NCBI RefSeq assembly: GCF_030410045.1
Contig: NZ_JAUFRA010000005.1
Span: 124,001 to 188,000, forward strand
Reading direction: 5' to 3'
Origin: Marivivens donghaensis
Lineage (GTDB): Bacteria; Pseudomonadota; Alphaproteobacteria; Rhodobacterales; Rhodobacteraceae
DNA length: 64,000 nt
Below are positions 16,099 to 24,897 of the stretch, piece after piece (the first letter of the stretch is position 1; every line of letters starts with the position of its first letter). Made by a program: the position numbers and the translations under genes. The notes beneath the pieces were generated by a model that worked only from the letters and a program-made list of their open reading frames with translations, searched no databases and was not told where the DNA came from.

Positions 16099-16173
16099 TC
16101 TGACTAAGGCGTTGACGATCACCGCGGGTTTGCCCACAAATCCGACCATGTCGTCAACGCATTACGCCACATC

Positions 16174-16899
16174 ATGATGCCCCTGCCTGAAATCCTTCCG
16201 TTTGGTTTGGATGCCGTTCTAGTACGGTTCGATACGACCATGTCAGATCAGGCCAATCGGGCGGCTTTGGGCTTTGCCGCGCATATTCGGAACAGCGCCC
16301 TCCCGTTTGTCGAAGTATCTAGCACGCTCGCCTCTGTAGCGCTTCGGTTCGACCCCTTGGCGGTTGGGCTGGATGAGGTTACCGCACTACTCCAACAGAA
16401 GCTCGAGACCCAAGACTGGGGCGCCGTAGCCCTGCCCGCAGGTCGCAAACTCTGGCGCGTTCCGACTTGCTACGGTGGCGACCACGGTCCGCAATTGGCA
16501 GAAGCCGCAGAACTCGCAGGGGTTTCGACGAATGCCGCGATTGATGCGCTCGGCACCTCACGGGTGCGCGTTTTGACCATCGGGTTTGCACCAGGTTTGC
16601 CCTATCTCGGCACGCTGCCGCCCGAATGGAACATCCCGCGCCAAACCGCTCTCACGCCCAAAGTTCCTGCGGGCGCATTGGTCGTTGCCATCCGTCAGTT
16701 TGTAGTCTTTGCAAACGCGTCCCCCACGGGCTGGCGCTGGATCGGTCAAACGGCCCTGCCCTTATTCGATCCGGCACGCAGCCCCGCGTCGCTGTTTTCC
16801 CCCGCCGATGAGGTCATCTTTACCCCCGTGTCAGAGGCCGAATTCACAACCGCCCGAACAACCCCCTTTGGCAGCGCAACGTGGGAGGATGTGGAATGA
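16174..16899 (+). CDS. pxpB: 5-oxoprolinase subunit B (KipI family)
   Basis: This 241-residue subunit belongs to the ATP-dependent 5-oxoprolinase PxpABC, which opens pyroglutamate to glutamate and clears this unavoidable damage product of glutamine. The KipI/TIGR00370 signature TIGFAPGLPYLGTLP is present at about residues 132-146, with VGGRQFV-like VAIRQFVVFANASPTGW after it. It overlaps pxpC by 4 bp (ATGA) and heads a pxpB-pxpC-pxpA operon. The length is normal. KipI of Bacillus also binds a histidine kinase, but the conserved three-gene order argues for the enzyme role. Confidence 0.92.
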   Translation: MMPLPEILPFGLDAVLVRFDTTMSDQANRAALGFAAHIRNSALPFVEVSSTLASVALRFDPLAVGLDEVTALLQQKLETQDWGAVALPAGRKLWRVPTCYGGDHGPQLAEAAELAGVSTNAAIDALGTSRVRVLTIGFAPGLPYLGTLPPEWNIPRQTALTPKVPAGALVVAIRQFVVFANASPTGWRWIGQTALPLFDPARSPASLFSPADEVIFTPVSEAEFTTARTTPFGSATWEDVE

Positions 16900-17906
16900 C
16901 CACGCTCACCATCCACCGCGCTGGCCCTGCGATGACGGTCCAAGACCTCGGTCGCGAGGGGTATCTGTCGATCGGCCTTCCCCGTGGGGGTGCCGCAGAC
17001 CGCAAGGCCATCTGCGAAAGCGCCGCTCTCCTCGGTCAATCGCCCGATCATGCTGTGATCGAAATGGCGGGTATGGGCGGCGTGTTTTCCGTCAGTCAAC
17101 CGACCCGTATTTCCCTAACGGGCGCACCTATGCGGGCCACGATTGGCGACAGGGCGATGGTTTGGAACGCCTCTCACCTCCTCATTCCAGAGGATCGCCT
17201 GACCATCGGCCCTGCGCTGTCGGGCGTTTATGGCTACATTGGATTTGGTGGTGGCATCGCGACCGATCCCGTGATGGGCAGCCGTTCGACCCACCTCACC
17301 TGCGGCATCGGGGCAGCGCTCGAAACTGGCATGACCCTGCCCCTCGGCCCTGATCGAAATACGGATCGGGTCGGAATGATCCTGCCAACCGACAATCGGT
17401 TTGAGGGCGGCACCGTCCGCTATATCAACGGACCACAGACAGCATTATTTGATGAAGCAACGCGCGCACGGTTCACCCAGACCGAATTCACCCGCGATTC
17501 CGCCGCCAATCGCCAAGGTGTGAAACTGAACGGCTCAGGCGCAGGGTTCGCGACGGCGGATCAATTGAACATCCTGTCGGACGCAATCCAGCCCGGTGAT
17601 ATCCAAATGACAGGTGATGGTGTGCCGTTTGTGCTGCTGCCCGAATGCCAAACGGTCGGCGGCTATCCACGGATCGGCACCGTTATTCCTCAGGACATTC
17701 CAAAGGTCGCGCAGGCCCCGGCAGGTGCAAAAATACAATTCACCTGCATCACCCGCGCAGAGGCGCTATCCTCGTATCAAAGCCCCGCAGGACTGACCCG
17801 CGACCTCTCAGCGCTCTGTAAACCGCTGATCCGCGATCCTGCGCAAATGGCGGACCTGCTTAGCTATCAACTCATTTCCGGCATGATCACAGGATGGGAC
17901 GCATGA
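16896..17906 (+). CDS. pxpC: 5-oxoprolinase subunit C (KipA / biotin-dependent carboxylase-like)
   Basis: This 336-residue protein has the cyclophilin-like AHS2 (KipA) domain throughout: MTVQDLGREGYLSIGLPRGG near the N-terminus and a G-rich YGYIGFGGGI motif around residue 115, with ECQTVGGYPRIGTV later. The database name urea carboxylase-like or biotin-dependent is historical; no biotin domain is present. Together with PxpB it forms the ATP-using part of 5-oxoprolinase. The ATG at 16896 overlaps the pxpB stop, and the pxpA ATG overlaps its own stop, so the three genes are tightly coupled. Confidence 0.92.
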   Translation: MTTLTIHRAGPAMTVQDLGREGYLSIGLPRGGAADRKAICESAALLGQSPDHAVIEMAGMGGVFSVSQPTRISLTGAPMRATIGDRAMVWNASHLLIPEDRLTIGPALSGVYGYIGFGGGIATDPVMGSRSTHLTCGIGAALETGMTLPLGPDRNTDRVGMILPTDNRFEGGTVRYINGPQTALFDEATRARFTQTEFTRDSAANRQGVKLNGSGAGFATADQLNILSDAIQPGDIQMTGDGVPFVLLPECQTVGGYPRIGTVIPQDIPKVAQAPAGAKIQFTCITRAEALSSYQSPAGLTRDLSALCKPLIRDPAQMADLLSYQLISGMITGWDA

Positions 17907-18658
17907 AAACGATCGATCTGAATTGCGACATGGGCGAAGGCAGCACAGAGCCCGAGGTGCTCTCTGAACTCGCGATGCTCGACATTGTCAGCTCTGCCAA
18001 CGTGAGCTGCGGTGCCCACGCAGGCGATGCGCGTCTTATGTCCCGCGTCATGCAAACCGCATTGGACAAAGGCGTCGCTATCGGTGCCCACCCTGGGTTT
18101 GAGGACCGCGCGAATTTCGGACGGACCGAGATGACGCTCGCCCCCTCTGACCTCACGGCGATCATCCGTTACCAAGTCGCAGCCTCGGACGGGGTCTGCC
18201 GTGCCTTGGGCGGATCGCTTTCGCACCTGAAACTGCACGGGGCGATGGCAAACATGGCGTCACGCGACGAAGAGATGGCGCTCACCTGCTACCGCGCCGC
18301 CCGCTCCGTCTGCCCTGACCTTCCGCTCATGGTAATCGCTGGCACAGCCCAAGCACGGGTGGCGGCTGCCCTCGGCGGGCCTGTGATCTCTGAGATTTTC
18401 GCGGATCGAAGCTACGAATCCGACGGCACCCTCACCCCACGCGGGCAAGACGGCGCAGTTATCCACGATCCCGACATCGCTGCGACCCGTATCCTGCAAA
18501 TGCTCGAGGCCGGCGCGATCCTGCCACGCACGGGCGATCCGATCCCTGTCGCGATCGACACGATCTGCGTGCATGGCGATACCGCTGGCGCCGTGGCCAT
18601 CGCGCGCAGCATCCGTGACCGCCTCACCGCTGCGGGCTATTCCATCTCCGCTAAATAA
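17903..18658 (+). CDS. pxpA: 5-oxoprolinase subunit A (LamB/YcsF family)
   Basis: This 251-residue protein has the YcsF hallmarks: DLNCDMGEG at residues 4-12, SANVSCGAHAGD near residue 33, IGAHPGFEDR near 55 and the C-terminal ICVHGDT. PxpA is the subunit that attacks phosphorylated 5-oxoproline made by PxpBC. It is the last gene of the operon, followed by an 8-bp G/C hairpin at 18663-18683 without a T-run. The start at 17903 is set by the ATGA overlap; three more codons are open upstream but less likely. Confidence 0.93.
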   Translation: MKTIDLNCDMGEGSTEPEVLSELAMLDIVSSANVSCGAHAGDARLMSRVMQTALDKGVAIGAHPGFEDRANFGRTEMTLAPSDLTAIIRYQVAASDGVCRALGGSLSHLKLHGAMANMASRDEEMALTCYRAARSVCPDLPLMVIAGTAQARVAAALGGPVISEIFADRSYESDGTLTPRGQDGAVIHDPDIAATRILQMLEAGAILPRTGDPIPVAIDTICVHGDTAGAVAIARSIRDRLTAAGYSISAK

Positions 18659-18662
18659 AGAA

Positions 18663-18683
18663 TGGGGGGCGCTTGGCCCCCCA
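18663..18683. terminator. terminator-like GC hairpin without T-run
   Basis: An 8-bp TGGGGGGC/GCCCCCCA stem lies directly after pxpA, between two convergent operons. Neither side has a T-run, so it may slow polymerase or protect the 3' end rather than terminate fully. Confidence 0.45.
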
Positions 18684-18777
18684 GTTCCACGGATCGGGTG
18701 GAGTTATATACCGCCCGATTGCTTTTTGCCTGTATCCCGATCCGCGTCGGGGGCGAACGCATCCGCCCCTGAAACTC

Positions 18778-21700
18778 TCAGCTGCAGCCCGATGTGCCGC
18801 CGCATGTATTGCACTTCATGCAGGTGCCGTTGCGCACCAGCGTGTAGTTGCCGCAATCCCCACAAGGATCACCCTCGTAGCCTTGCATTTTCGCTTTGTC
18901 ACGTGCCGACATCGTGGTCACTGTGCCAACGGCGGTTTCCGTCTTAGCGGTCACAACTTTGGTCTGCTGAATCTCTTCTACAGCCGTCGCACTAAACACA
19001 TTCAAGTCCTGTGGCAAGCGCTTCCGCAAGTAACCCGTCGAAGAGATTTGCTTCAACACTTCCAACGACTTAGAGGCCGCACTTTCACTAGGCGATTTGA
19101 CGTTAGAGATGCCTTCCGCTTCGCCGCGACCCAGATCGTCGAACGCAGCACCCTGCGGTTTCACATGCGCCAAATCGGTGCGGTCGAGGTAGGACACTGC
19201 CAGCTCGCGGAAGATGTAATCGAGGATCGAGGTCGCCGACTTGATCGAGTCGTTCCCCTGCACCATCCCTGCGGGTTCAAACTTGGTAAAGGTGAACGCA
19301 TCGACGAACTCTTCGAGCGGCACGCCGTATTGCAGACCAACCGACACCGCGATGGCAAAGTTGTTCATCATCGCGCGGAAGCCAGCCCCCTCTTTGTGCA
19401 TATCGAGGAAAATCTCACCGAGGCTACCGTCAGCATACTCGCCCGTCCGGAGATAAACCTTGTGTCCGCCCACGACCGCCTTTTGGGTATATCCCTTACG
19501 GCGCTCTGGCATCTTTTCGCGGTGGCTGCGCACGATCTCTTTGACGATGACCTTTTCGATCACCTTCTCGGCCAGCACCGCAGCTTTTTCCACTGGGTTG
19601 CCGGATTCGAGGATCTCTGCCGCCTCTTCGTCATCCTCAACCAGCGCCGCAGCGAGAGGTTGGGACAGTTTCGACCCATCACGGTAGAGCGCGTTCGCCT
19701 TAACGCCGAGGCTCCACGACAGTTCGTAAGCCTTCTGGCAGTCCTCAATCGTCGCATCATTCGGCATGTTGATCGTCTTAGAGATCGCACCAGAGATGAA
19801 CGATTGCGCCGCAGCCATCATGGTGATGTGGCTATTAACCGACAGATAACGCTTGCCTTTTTTGCCGCATGGGTTGGCGCAGTCAAAGACGTTGTAGTGC
19901 TCTTCTTTCAGGTGCGGCGCACCCTCCAGCGTCATGGTGCCACAAACATGGTCGTTCGCAGCGTCGATCTCTGCCTTAGAGAAGCCAAGGTGTCGCAGCA
20001 GGTCGAACGACGGATCGTTCAGTTTCGCCGCAGGAATACCGAGGGTTTTCTGGCAGAACTCTTCACCCAGCGTCCACTGGTTGAACACAAAGCGGATATC
20101 AAAGGCCGATTTCAGCGCGGCTTCGATCTTGTCGATTTCGCCTTGGCCAAAGCCATGACCGATCAGCGCAGTATGGTTGATCGCGGGGGCCTGACCGATC
20201 GAGCCATGACCAACTGCATAGGCGATGATCTCTTCGATTTCGGCAGAGCTATAGCCCAGCGTCTCCAGCGCAGACGGAACCGAACGGTTGATGATTTTAA
20301 AGTAACCGCCGCCTGCGAGTTTCTTGAATTTCACGAGGGCAAAGTCAGGCTCAATGCCTGTGGTGTCACAGTCCATAACAAGACCGATGGTCCCCGTCGG
20401 CGCGATCACAGAAACCTGCGCGTTGCGGTAGCCGTGCTTTTCACCCAGCGCCAGCGCCTGATCCCATGCCTCGGTTGCGATTTGCACCAGACGCGCGTCA
20501 GGGCAGTTCGCGTGGTCGAGCGGAACAGGTTTCACCGCAAGGGCTTCGTAGCCATCCGCATTGCCATGTGCCGCGTTGCGGTGGTTCCGAATAACGCGGA
20601 GCATGTGCTCTTTATTGCGCTCGTAGCCTTCAAAGGCACCCAACTCGCCCGCCATTTCAGCTGAGGTCGCATAGGACACGCCCGTCATGATTGCGGTCAG
20701 GGCAGCACCCATCGCACGGCCTTCGTCGCTGTCGTAGCCAAAGCCCATGTTCATCAGCAGACCGCCGATGTTCGCGTAGCCAAGGCCAAGCGTGCGGAAC
20801 ACGTAGGACAGCTGCGCGATTTCTTTGGACGGGAATTGCGCCATCATCACAGAGATTTCGAGCGTCACAGTCCAAAGACGGGTCGCGTGGATATACTGCT
20901 CAACGTTAAACTCAGCGTTCTTGTAGAACTGCAGCAGGTTCATCGACGCGAGGTTACAAGCGGTATCGTCGAGGAACATATATTCCGAACAGGGGTTCGA
21001 TCCACGGATCGCGCCGTCCTCAGGGCAAGTGTGCCATGCGTTAACGGTGTCGTGGAACTGGATACCCGGATCAGCACAAGCCCATGCCGCGTGTCCAACC
21101 TGCTCCCACAGATCGCGCGCTTTGATAGTCTTGGAAACGGTGCCGTCTTTGCGGTTGATCAGGTCCCAATCCGCATCATCCTTAACCGCCCGAAGGAAGG
21201 CATCGGTCACGCGGATCGAGTTGTTGGAGTTCTGACCCGACACCGATGCATAGGCCTCGGAATCCCAGTCGGTGTCATAGGTCGGGAATTCGATGCTGGT
21301 GTGGCCCTGTTTTGCGTAGTCCAGAACACGTTTGATGTAGGTTTCCGGGATCGCGACTTTCTTTGCCTCACGAACAGCGGATTTCAGGCTCTCGTTCTTG
21401 GACGGATCATAAGCATCAGCCTCTGCCCCGTCCCACGTGTTGATCGCCTTAAAGATCGCATTCAGCTTCTGTTCGTGCATCTTCGAACCAGCGACGATGG
21501 ACGCCACTTTCTGTTCTTCGATGACCTTCCAGTTGATGAAGTCTTCGATATCGGGGTGATCGGCATCGACGATCACCATCTTCGCTGCTCGACGGGTTGT
21601 GCCGCCTGATTTGATCGCGCCAGCCGCACGATCGCCAATTTTGAGGAAGCCCATCAAGCCCGACGATTTACCGCCGCCCGAGAGCCGTTCGCCTTCGCCC

Positions 21701-22392
21701 CGCAGCGACGAGAAGTTCGTGCCGGTGCCAGAGCCGTATTTGAACAGACGCGCCTCACGCACCCAAAGGTCCATGATGCCCCCCTCGTTCACCAGATCGT
21801 CAGCGACGGACTGGATAAAGCAAGCATGCGGCTGCGGGTGTTCGTAGGCAGAATTCGATTTAACCAGTTTCCCAGTTTTGTAGTCGACATAGTGGTGGCC
21901 TTGTGCCGGACCATCAATGCCATAAGCCCAATGCAGACCTGTGTTGAACCACTGCGGGCTGTTCGGTGCGGCCATCTGATTGGCCAGCATGAACCGCATC
22001 TCGTCGTAATACGCGCGGGCGTCATCCTCGGTGGTGAAATAACCACCCTTCCAACCCCAATAGCACCATGCACCAGCCAGACGGTCGAACACCTGCTTTG
22101 CACTGGTTTCGCCTGACATTTCTGCGCCTTCTGCAGGAACAGAGCGCCACAGGAATTCTGGCACGCCCTTTTCACGGACCTTGGTCATCGCGCTCGGCAC
22201 GCCAGCCTTGCGGAAGTATTTCTGCGCAATCACGTCAGAGGCAACTTGGCTCCATTTCGACGGAACCTCGCAATCGTCGAGTTTGAACACAATGGTTCCA
22301 TCGGGATTGCGAATTTCAGACGTCGTCGTGCGGAATTCGATATCCGCGTAGGCGTCTTTTCCTGCTTTGGTGAAAATGCGTTCGATCTTCAT
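18778..22392 (-). CDS. nrdJ: adenosylcobalamin-dependent (class II) ribonucleotide reductase
   Basis: This 1204-residue enzyme reduces ribonucleotides to deoxyribonucleotides using B12 and no oxygen. It shows the expected landmarks: FKYGSGTGTNFSSLRG near residue 215, the substrate loop NPCSEYMFLDDTACNLASMN with the catalytic Cys, PTGTIGLVMDCDTTGIEPD, and a C-terminal Cys-rich zinc-ribbon tail (GDCGNYTLVRNGTCMKCNTC) that feeds electrons from thioredoxin. Length and the large C-terminal extension match the alphaproteobacterial NrdJ form. The gene is monocistronic, and transcription must start upstream of a structured leader (22446-22602). No class I nrdAB genes lie in the window. The organism needs cobalamin for this enzyme. 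Confidence 0.97.
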   Translation of the reverse strand: MKIERIFTKAGKDAYADIEFRTTTSEIRNPDGTIVFKLDDCEVPSKWSQVASDVIAQKYFRKAGVPSAMTKVREKGVPEFLWRSVPAEGAEMSGETSAKQVFDRLAGAWCYWGWKGGYFTTEDDARAYYDEMRFMLANQMAAPNSPQWFNTGLHWAYGIDGPAQGHHYVDYKTGKLVKSNSAYEHPQPHACFIQSVADDLVNEGGIMDLWVREARLFKYGSGTGTNFSSLRGEGERLSGGGKSSGLMGFLKIGDRAAGAIKSGGTTRRAAKMVIVDADHPDIEDFINWKVIEEQKVASIVAGSKMHEQKLNAIFKAINTWDGAEADAYDPSKNESLKSAVREAKKVAIPETYIKRVLDYAKQGHTSIEFPTYDTDWDSEAYASVSGQNSNNSIRVTDAFLRAVKDDADWDLINRKDGTVSKTIKARDLWEQVGHAAWACADPGIQFHDTVNAWHTCPEDGAIRGSNPCSEYMFLDDTACNLASMNLLQFYKNAEFNVEQYIHATRLWTVTLEISVMMAQFPSKEIAQLSYVFRTLGLGYANIGGLLMNMGFGYDSDEGRAMGAALTAIMTGVSYATSAEMAGELGAFEGYERNKEHMLRVIRNHRNAAHGNADGYEALAVKPVPLDHANCPDARLVQIATEAWDQALALGEKHGYRNAQVSVIAPTGTIGLVMDCDTTGIEPDFALVKFKKLAGGGYFKIINRSVPSALETLGYSSAEIEEIIAYAVGHGSIGQAPAINHTALIGHGFGQGEIDKIEAALKSAFDIRFVFNQWTLGEEFCQKTLGIPAAKLNDPSFDLLRHLGFSKAEIDAANDHVCGTMTLEGAPHLKEEHYNVFDCANPCGKKGKRYLSVNSHITMMAAAQSFISGAISKTINMPNDATIEDCQKAYELSWSLGVKANALYRDGSKLSQPLAAALVEDDEEAAEILESGNPVEKAAVLAEKVIEKVIVKEIVRSHREKMPERRKGYTQKAVVGGHKVYLRTGEYADGSLGEIFLDMHKEGAGFRAMMNNFAIAVSVGLQYGVPLEEFVDAFTFTKFEPAGMVQGNDSIKSATSILDYIFRELAVSYLDRTDLAHVKPQGAAFDDLGRGEAEGISNVKSPSESAASKSLEVLKQISSTGYLRKRLPQDLNVFSATAVEEIQQTKVVTAKTETAVGTVTTMSARDKAKMQGYEGDPCGDCGNYTLVRNGTCMKCNTCGGTSGCS

Positions 22393-22445
22393 CGTACCTG
22401 GCCCCTAACACACGACCGTCTGCGCGGCCTGCCGATCTAATTCAA

Positions 22446-22602
22446 GGCGCTACACCACGCCCCAATTCCCTGACGCCAAATGAACCAAAGCTTGGGCAAA
22501 GCGACTCCGCTCAGGGAAATACCCTGTCTCAACAGCACGGCGTGCTGATCATTACGTTTGGTAGTCTGCCTTGATCCAAGCGGCACCACATATTGTAGCG
22601 CC
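22446..22602 (-). promoter_or_regulatory. structured 157-nt nrdJ leader, candidate riboswitch or cis-regulatory RNA
   Basis: On the minus strand the region upstream of nrdJ is closed by a perfect 9-bp stem, GGCGCTACA (22602-22594) with TGTAGCGCC (22454-22446). Between these strands lie five consecutive hairpins: GCC/GGC with CTTG/CAAG (22568-22584), CAGCAC/GTGCTG (22533-22547), CAGGG/CCCTG (22512-22526), AGCG/CGCT (22500-22511) and CCAA/TTGG (22485-22495). A multibranched fold on a long closing stem, 54 nt before the start codon, is what a riboswitch looks like. The known cobalamin riboswitch core was not found. An nrdJ RNA motif has been proposed by comparative genomics, and I cannot tell by eye whether this is it. 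A weak NrdR-box resemblance overlaps the closing stem (22583-22598). Confidence 0.6.
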
Positions 22603-23062
22603 CCACTCGGCAGGCACAAACTGACAAAACTACCCCTTGGGGGTCAATCAATTTTTTCGACAAAATGTTGGATAATCTAGCTTGACGCACGCAAGTGTTT
22701 AAAACCGCTCGATTCATCCACAGCCTTGCCCACAGCTTAGGCAAAGGTTTTCTCATCTTAGGTTATGCAAACCTGATCTAAAGAAGTAATTAGCATCCAA
22801 TTGGAAGCAGCCCAAAGCCGAAAACACCGCGAAAAATAGAATCGCGCTAGACCCACAGTCTGCAAACAGTGTGGTTGGATTGACCGCCTCCCGGTAAATA
22901 GGTTGGCTACATGGGAGAACTCTCAAGGCTCCCGCAAGCAAGCGCATAAACAGCTTTGCAAGGGATTAATTCGGGTCGAGGTAAAAGCATTGCATCAAAC
23001 CGTTTTGTAGATATGACAGACGGGTTGTTGTCTTGATCGACTAGCGTTTGAGGAAGCTGCTC
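22603..23062. other. intergenic region with putative nrdJ promoter
   Basis: This gap separates divergent nrdJ and the Lrp-type gene. On the minus strand TTGACC (22642-22647) and TCAGTT (22619-22624) have a 17-bp spacing and could start the nrdJ leader near position 22612. The rest is relatively AT-rich and contains no convincing reading frame. I see no clear promoter for the Lrp-type gene. Confidence 0.4.
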
Positions 23063-23545
23063 TTGAAAAAATCTGCTCTTGATGGTGCTGATCTGCGCAT
23101 TCTCACCGCCGTGCAATCGCACGGGCAACTCAGCAAGACAAAGCTAGCCGAACTGGTCAATCTTTCGCCCACCCCCTGCTGGGAACGCCTGACCAAGCTG
23201 AAACTAGCAGGCTACATCACAGGCTACAGAGGCGAGATCGCGCTAAATAAGCTATGTGATTTTACGATGGTCGTGGTGACTGTTTCGCTCGCCCATCATC
23301 GGAAATCCGATTTTGAACGGTTCGAAGCACAAGTTCAGGCGATGGATGAGATCATTGATTGCGTCGCCACAGGCGGCGGCATGGACTATGTTCTCAAGGT
23401 CGTCGCGCCAACGCTTTTGGCCTTTCAGGGCGTCTTAGATCGGCTCTTTGCAATCGACGTCGATGTGGACCGCTATATGACCTACATCGCCACCCGTCAG
23501 ATCAAATCGACCGTTCCGAACTTATCCAATCTGATCACGCGCTGA
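23063..23545 (+). CDS. Lrp/AsnC-family transcriptional regulator
   Basis: This 160-residue regulator has an N-terminal winged helix (LDGADLRILTAVQSHGQLSK, then LAELVNLSPTPCWERLTKLK) and a C-terminal RAM ligand-binding domain ending in ATRQIKSTVPNLSNL. No ATG precedes the domain: the TTG at 23063 (LKKSALDG) matches the usual N-terminus and has a GAGGAAG ribosome-binding site; another TTG lies at 23048. Lrp-type proteins respond to amino acids or related small molecules. It is followed by its own terminator and then by the DmdA-like gene, so it is the natural candidate regulator of that catabolic set. Confidence 0.9.
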   Translation: MKKSALDGADLRILTAVQSHGQLSKTKLAELVNLSPTPCWERLTKLKLAGYITGYRGEIALNKLCDFTMVVVTVSLAHHRKSDFERFEAQVQAMDEIIDCVATGGGMDYVLKVVAPTLLAFQGVLDRLFAIDVDVDRYMTYIATRQIKSTVPNLSNLITR

Positions 23546-23549
23546 GCCT

Positions 23550-23570
23550 CCGACCAGTTGGTCGGTTTTT
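23550..23570 (+). terminator. Rho-independent terminator after the Lrp-type gene
   Basis: CCGACC/GGTCGG with an AGTT loop is followed by five Ts, directly after the regulator stop codon. It separates regulator transcription from the catabolic genes. Confidence 0.85.
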
Positions 23571-23609
23571 AGAATTCTCTTTAGCCTGAACGGTCGCCTT
23601 TCATCTGCG

Positions 23610-23632
23610 TTTTCAGACCATCGCTCTGAAAA
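23610..23632. promoter_or_regulatory. perfect inverted repeat upstream of the DmdA-like gene, putative operator
   Basis: TTTTCAGA-N7-TCTGAAAA is a perfect 8-bp inverted repeat about 70 bp upstream of the DmdA-like start codon and beyond the regulator's terminator. The length suits binding of a dimeric regulator, such as the adjacent Lrp-type protein. Confidence 0.45.
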
Positions 23633-23702
23633 GGTGGCGCTAAATGTTTTGTCCAGAACAGCGCGGCAGCGGAAATTGCCGCCGATCAGGAAGGATAAAA
23701 CA

Positions 23703-24842
23703 ATGCAATCTGATGACTTCGGCTTTGGCACCCAAATTCGCAAATCCCCCTATTTCGACGCAACCGTGCGGTGGGGCGCTCAGGGATTTTCGGTGTACAA
23801 CCACATGTATATTCCGCGCGATTTCGGCGATCCGGTGCAGAACTTCTGGAACCTCGTGAACGACGCGATCCTCTGTGACGTCGCCGTTGAACGTCAGGTC
23901 GAAATCACCGGACCAGACGCTGCCAAGTTTGTTCAAATGCTGACCCCGCGTGATCTGTCGACCATGGCTGTTGGCCAGTGCAAATACATCCTGATCACCA
24001 ATGCTGACGGCGGCCTCCTCAACGACCCAATCCTCCTGCGATTGGCTGAAAACCACTTCTGGATCTCGCTTGCAGACAGCGACATCCTGCTTTGGGCCCA
24101 AGGCGTAGCGATCCATTCTGGCCTTGATGTGTCGATCTGCGAACCTGACGTGTCACCGTTGCAGCTTCAGGGGCCGAAATCGGGCGAAATCATGCGTGCC
24201 CTATTCGGCGACAGCATCATGGACCTGAAATACTACTGGCTGCGTGAAGTAGACCTAGACGGTATCCCGCTTATCGTGTCGCGGACCGGCTGGTCGAGCG
24301 AACTGGGCTACGAACTCTATCTGCGTGATAGCGCACATGGGGATGCGCTGTGGGAGCGGATCATGGCGGCTGGGCTGCCGTTTGGCTTGAAACCCGGTCA
24401 CACCTCGTCGATCCGCCGCATCGAAGGCGGAATGTTGTCGTATCACGCCGACGCAGACATCCACACAAACCCGTTCGAGCTGGGCTTTGATCGTCTTGTG
24501 AACCTCGATATGGAAGCCGATTTCATTGGGAGGGCTGCGCTCCGCAAGATCAAAGAAAATGGAGTCACACGAACTCAGATCGGTCTGATTATTGATGGTG
24601 AACCGCTCAAGGGGCCGAACACCACATTCTGGGCGATTAAGGTCGGCGACGAGACGATCGGCAAAGTGACCTCAGCTGTGTATTCGCCACGCCTCGATCA
24701 GAATATCGCACTGGCAATGGTGTCGGTAGACCACGCACATATCGGCAAAGAGGTCGAGGTCGTGACCCGCTCTGGCCCTGTCCGCGCAACGATCTGTGAA
24801 CGCCCCTTCTTTGATCCCAAAAAGAAGATCGCTGCCGCTTAA
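23703..24842 (+). CDS. DmdA-like aminomethyltransferase (GcvT family)
   Basis: This 379-residue protein belongs to the GcvT/DmdA tetrahydrofolate-dependent family. It carries VYNHMYIP near residue 32, CDVAVERQVEITGPDA, LNDPILLRLAENHFWISLAD, RTGWSSELGYELYL and a C-terminal SAVYSPRLDQNIALAMV. From memory these resemble DMSP demethylase DmdA of Ruegeria (VYNHM, LNDP, LSLADGD, YSP) more than glycine-cleavage GcvT. DmdA moves a methyl group from dimethylsulfoniopropionate to tetrahydrofolate. The ATG at 23703 has a strong GGAAGG site. The following hydratase and acyl-CoA ligase match the kinds of enzyme needed downstream (DmdD-, DmdB-like). Substrate could also be another methylated or glycine-like compound, because DmdA paralogues exist. 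Confidence 0.75.
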   Translation: MQSDDFGFGTQIRKSPYFDATVRWGAQGFSVYNHMYIPRDFGDPVQNFWNLVNDAILCDVAVERQVEITGPDAAKFVQMLTPRDLSTMAVGQCKYILITNADGGLLNDPILLRLAENHFWISLADSDILLWAQGVAIHSGLDVSICEPDVSPLQLQGPKSGEIMRALFGDSIMDLKYYWLREVDLDGIPLIVSRTGWSSELGYELYLRDSAHGDALWERIMAAGLPFGLKPGHTSSIRRIEGGMLSYHADADIHTNPFELGFDRLVNLDMEADFIGRAALRKIKENGVTRTQIGLIIDGEPLKGPNTTFWAIKVGDETIGKVTSAVYSPRLDQNIALAMVSVDHAHIGKEVEVVTRSGPVRATICERPFFDPKKKIAAA

Positions 24843-24855
24843 CCTTCCCTACGAC

Positions 24856-24883
24856 GGCGGGGTCGCGACGGCCCCGCCCTTTT
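24856..24883 (+). terminator. terminator or attenuator between the DmdA-like gene and the hydratase
   Basis: A GGCGGGG/CCCCGCC 7-bp stem is followed by CTTTT, 15 bp before the next start codon. With no clear promoter after it, read-through must feed the hydratase and ligase genes, so their expression is likely lower than that of the first gene. Confidence 0.7.
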
Positions 24884-24897
24884 AAACAGAGCCCTTG

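Noticed and set aside
18673..20664. 663-codon open frame antisense to nrdJ
   Set aside because: A shadow of the nrdJ frame; composition rich in Arg, Phe and His and no recognisable domain.
22583..22598. NrdR box upstream of nrdJ
   Set aside because: About 11 of 16 positions fit, but no second box at the usual spacing is visible and the sequence is explained by the closing stem of the leader.
22393..22620. Adenosylcobalamin riboswitch upstream of nrdJ
   Set aside because: The B12-box and the GCCACTG-type core were not found on the minus strand, although the region is structured. It is reported as an unclassified leader instead.
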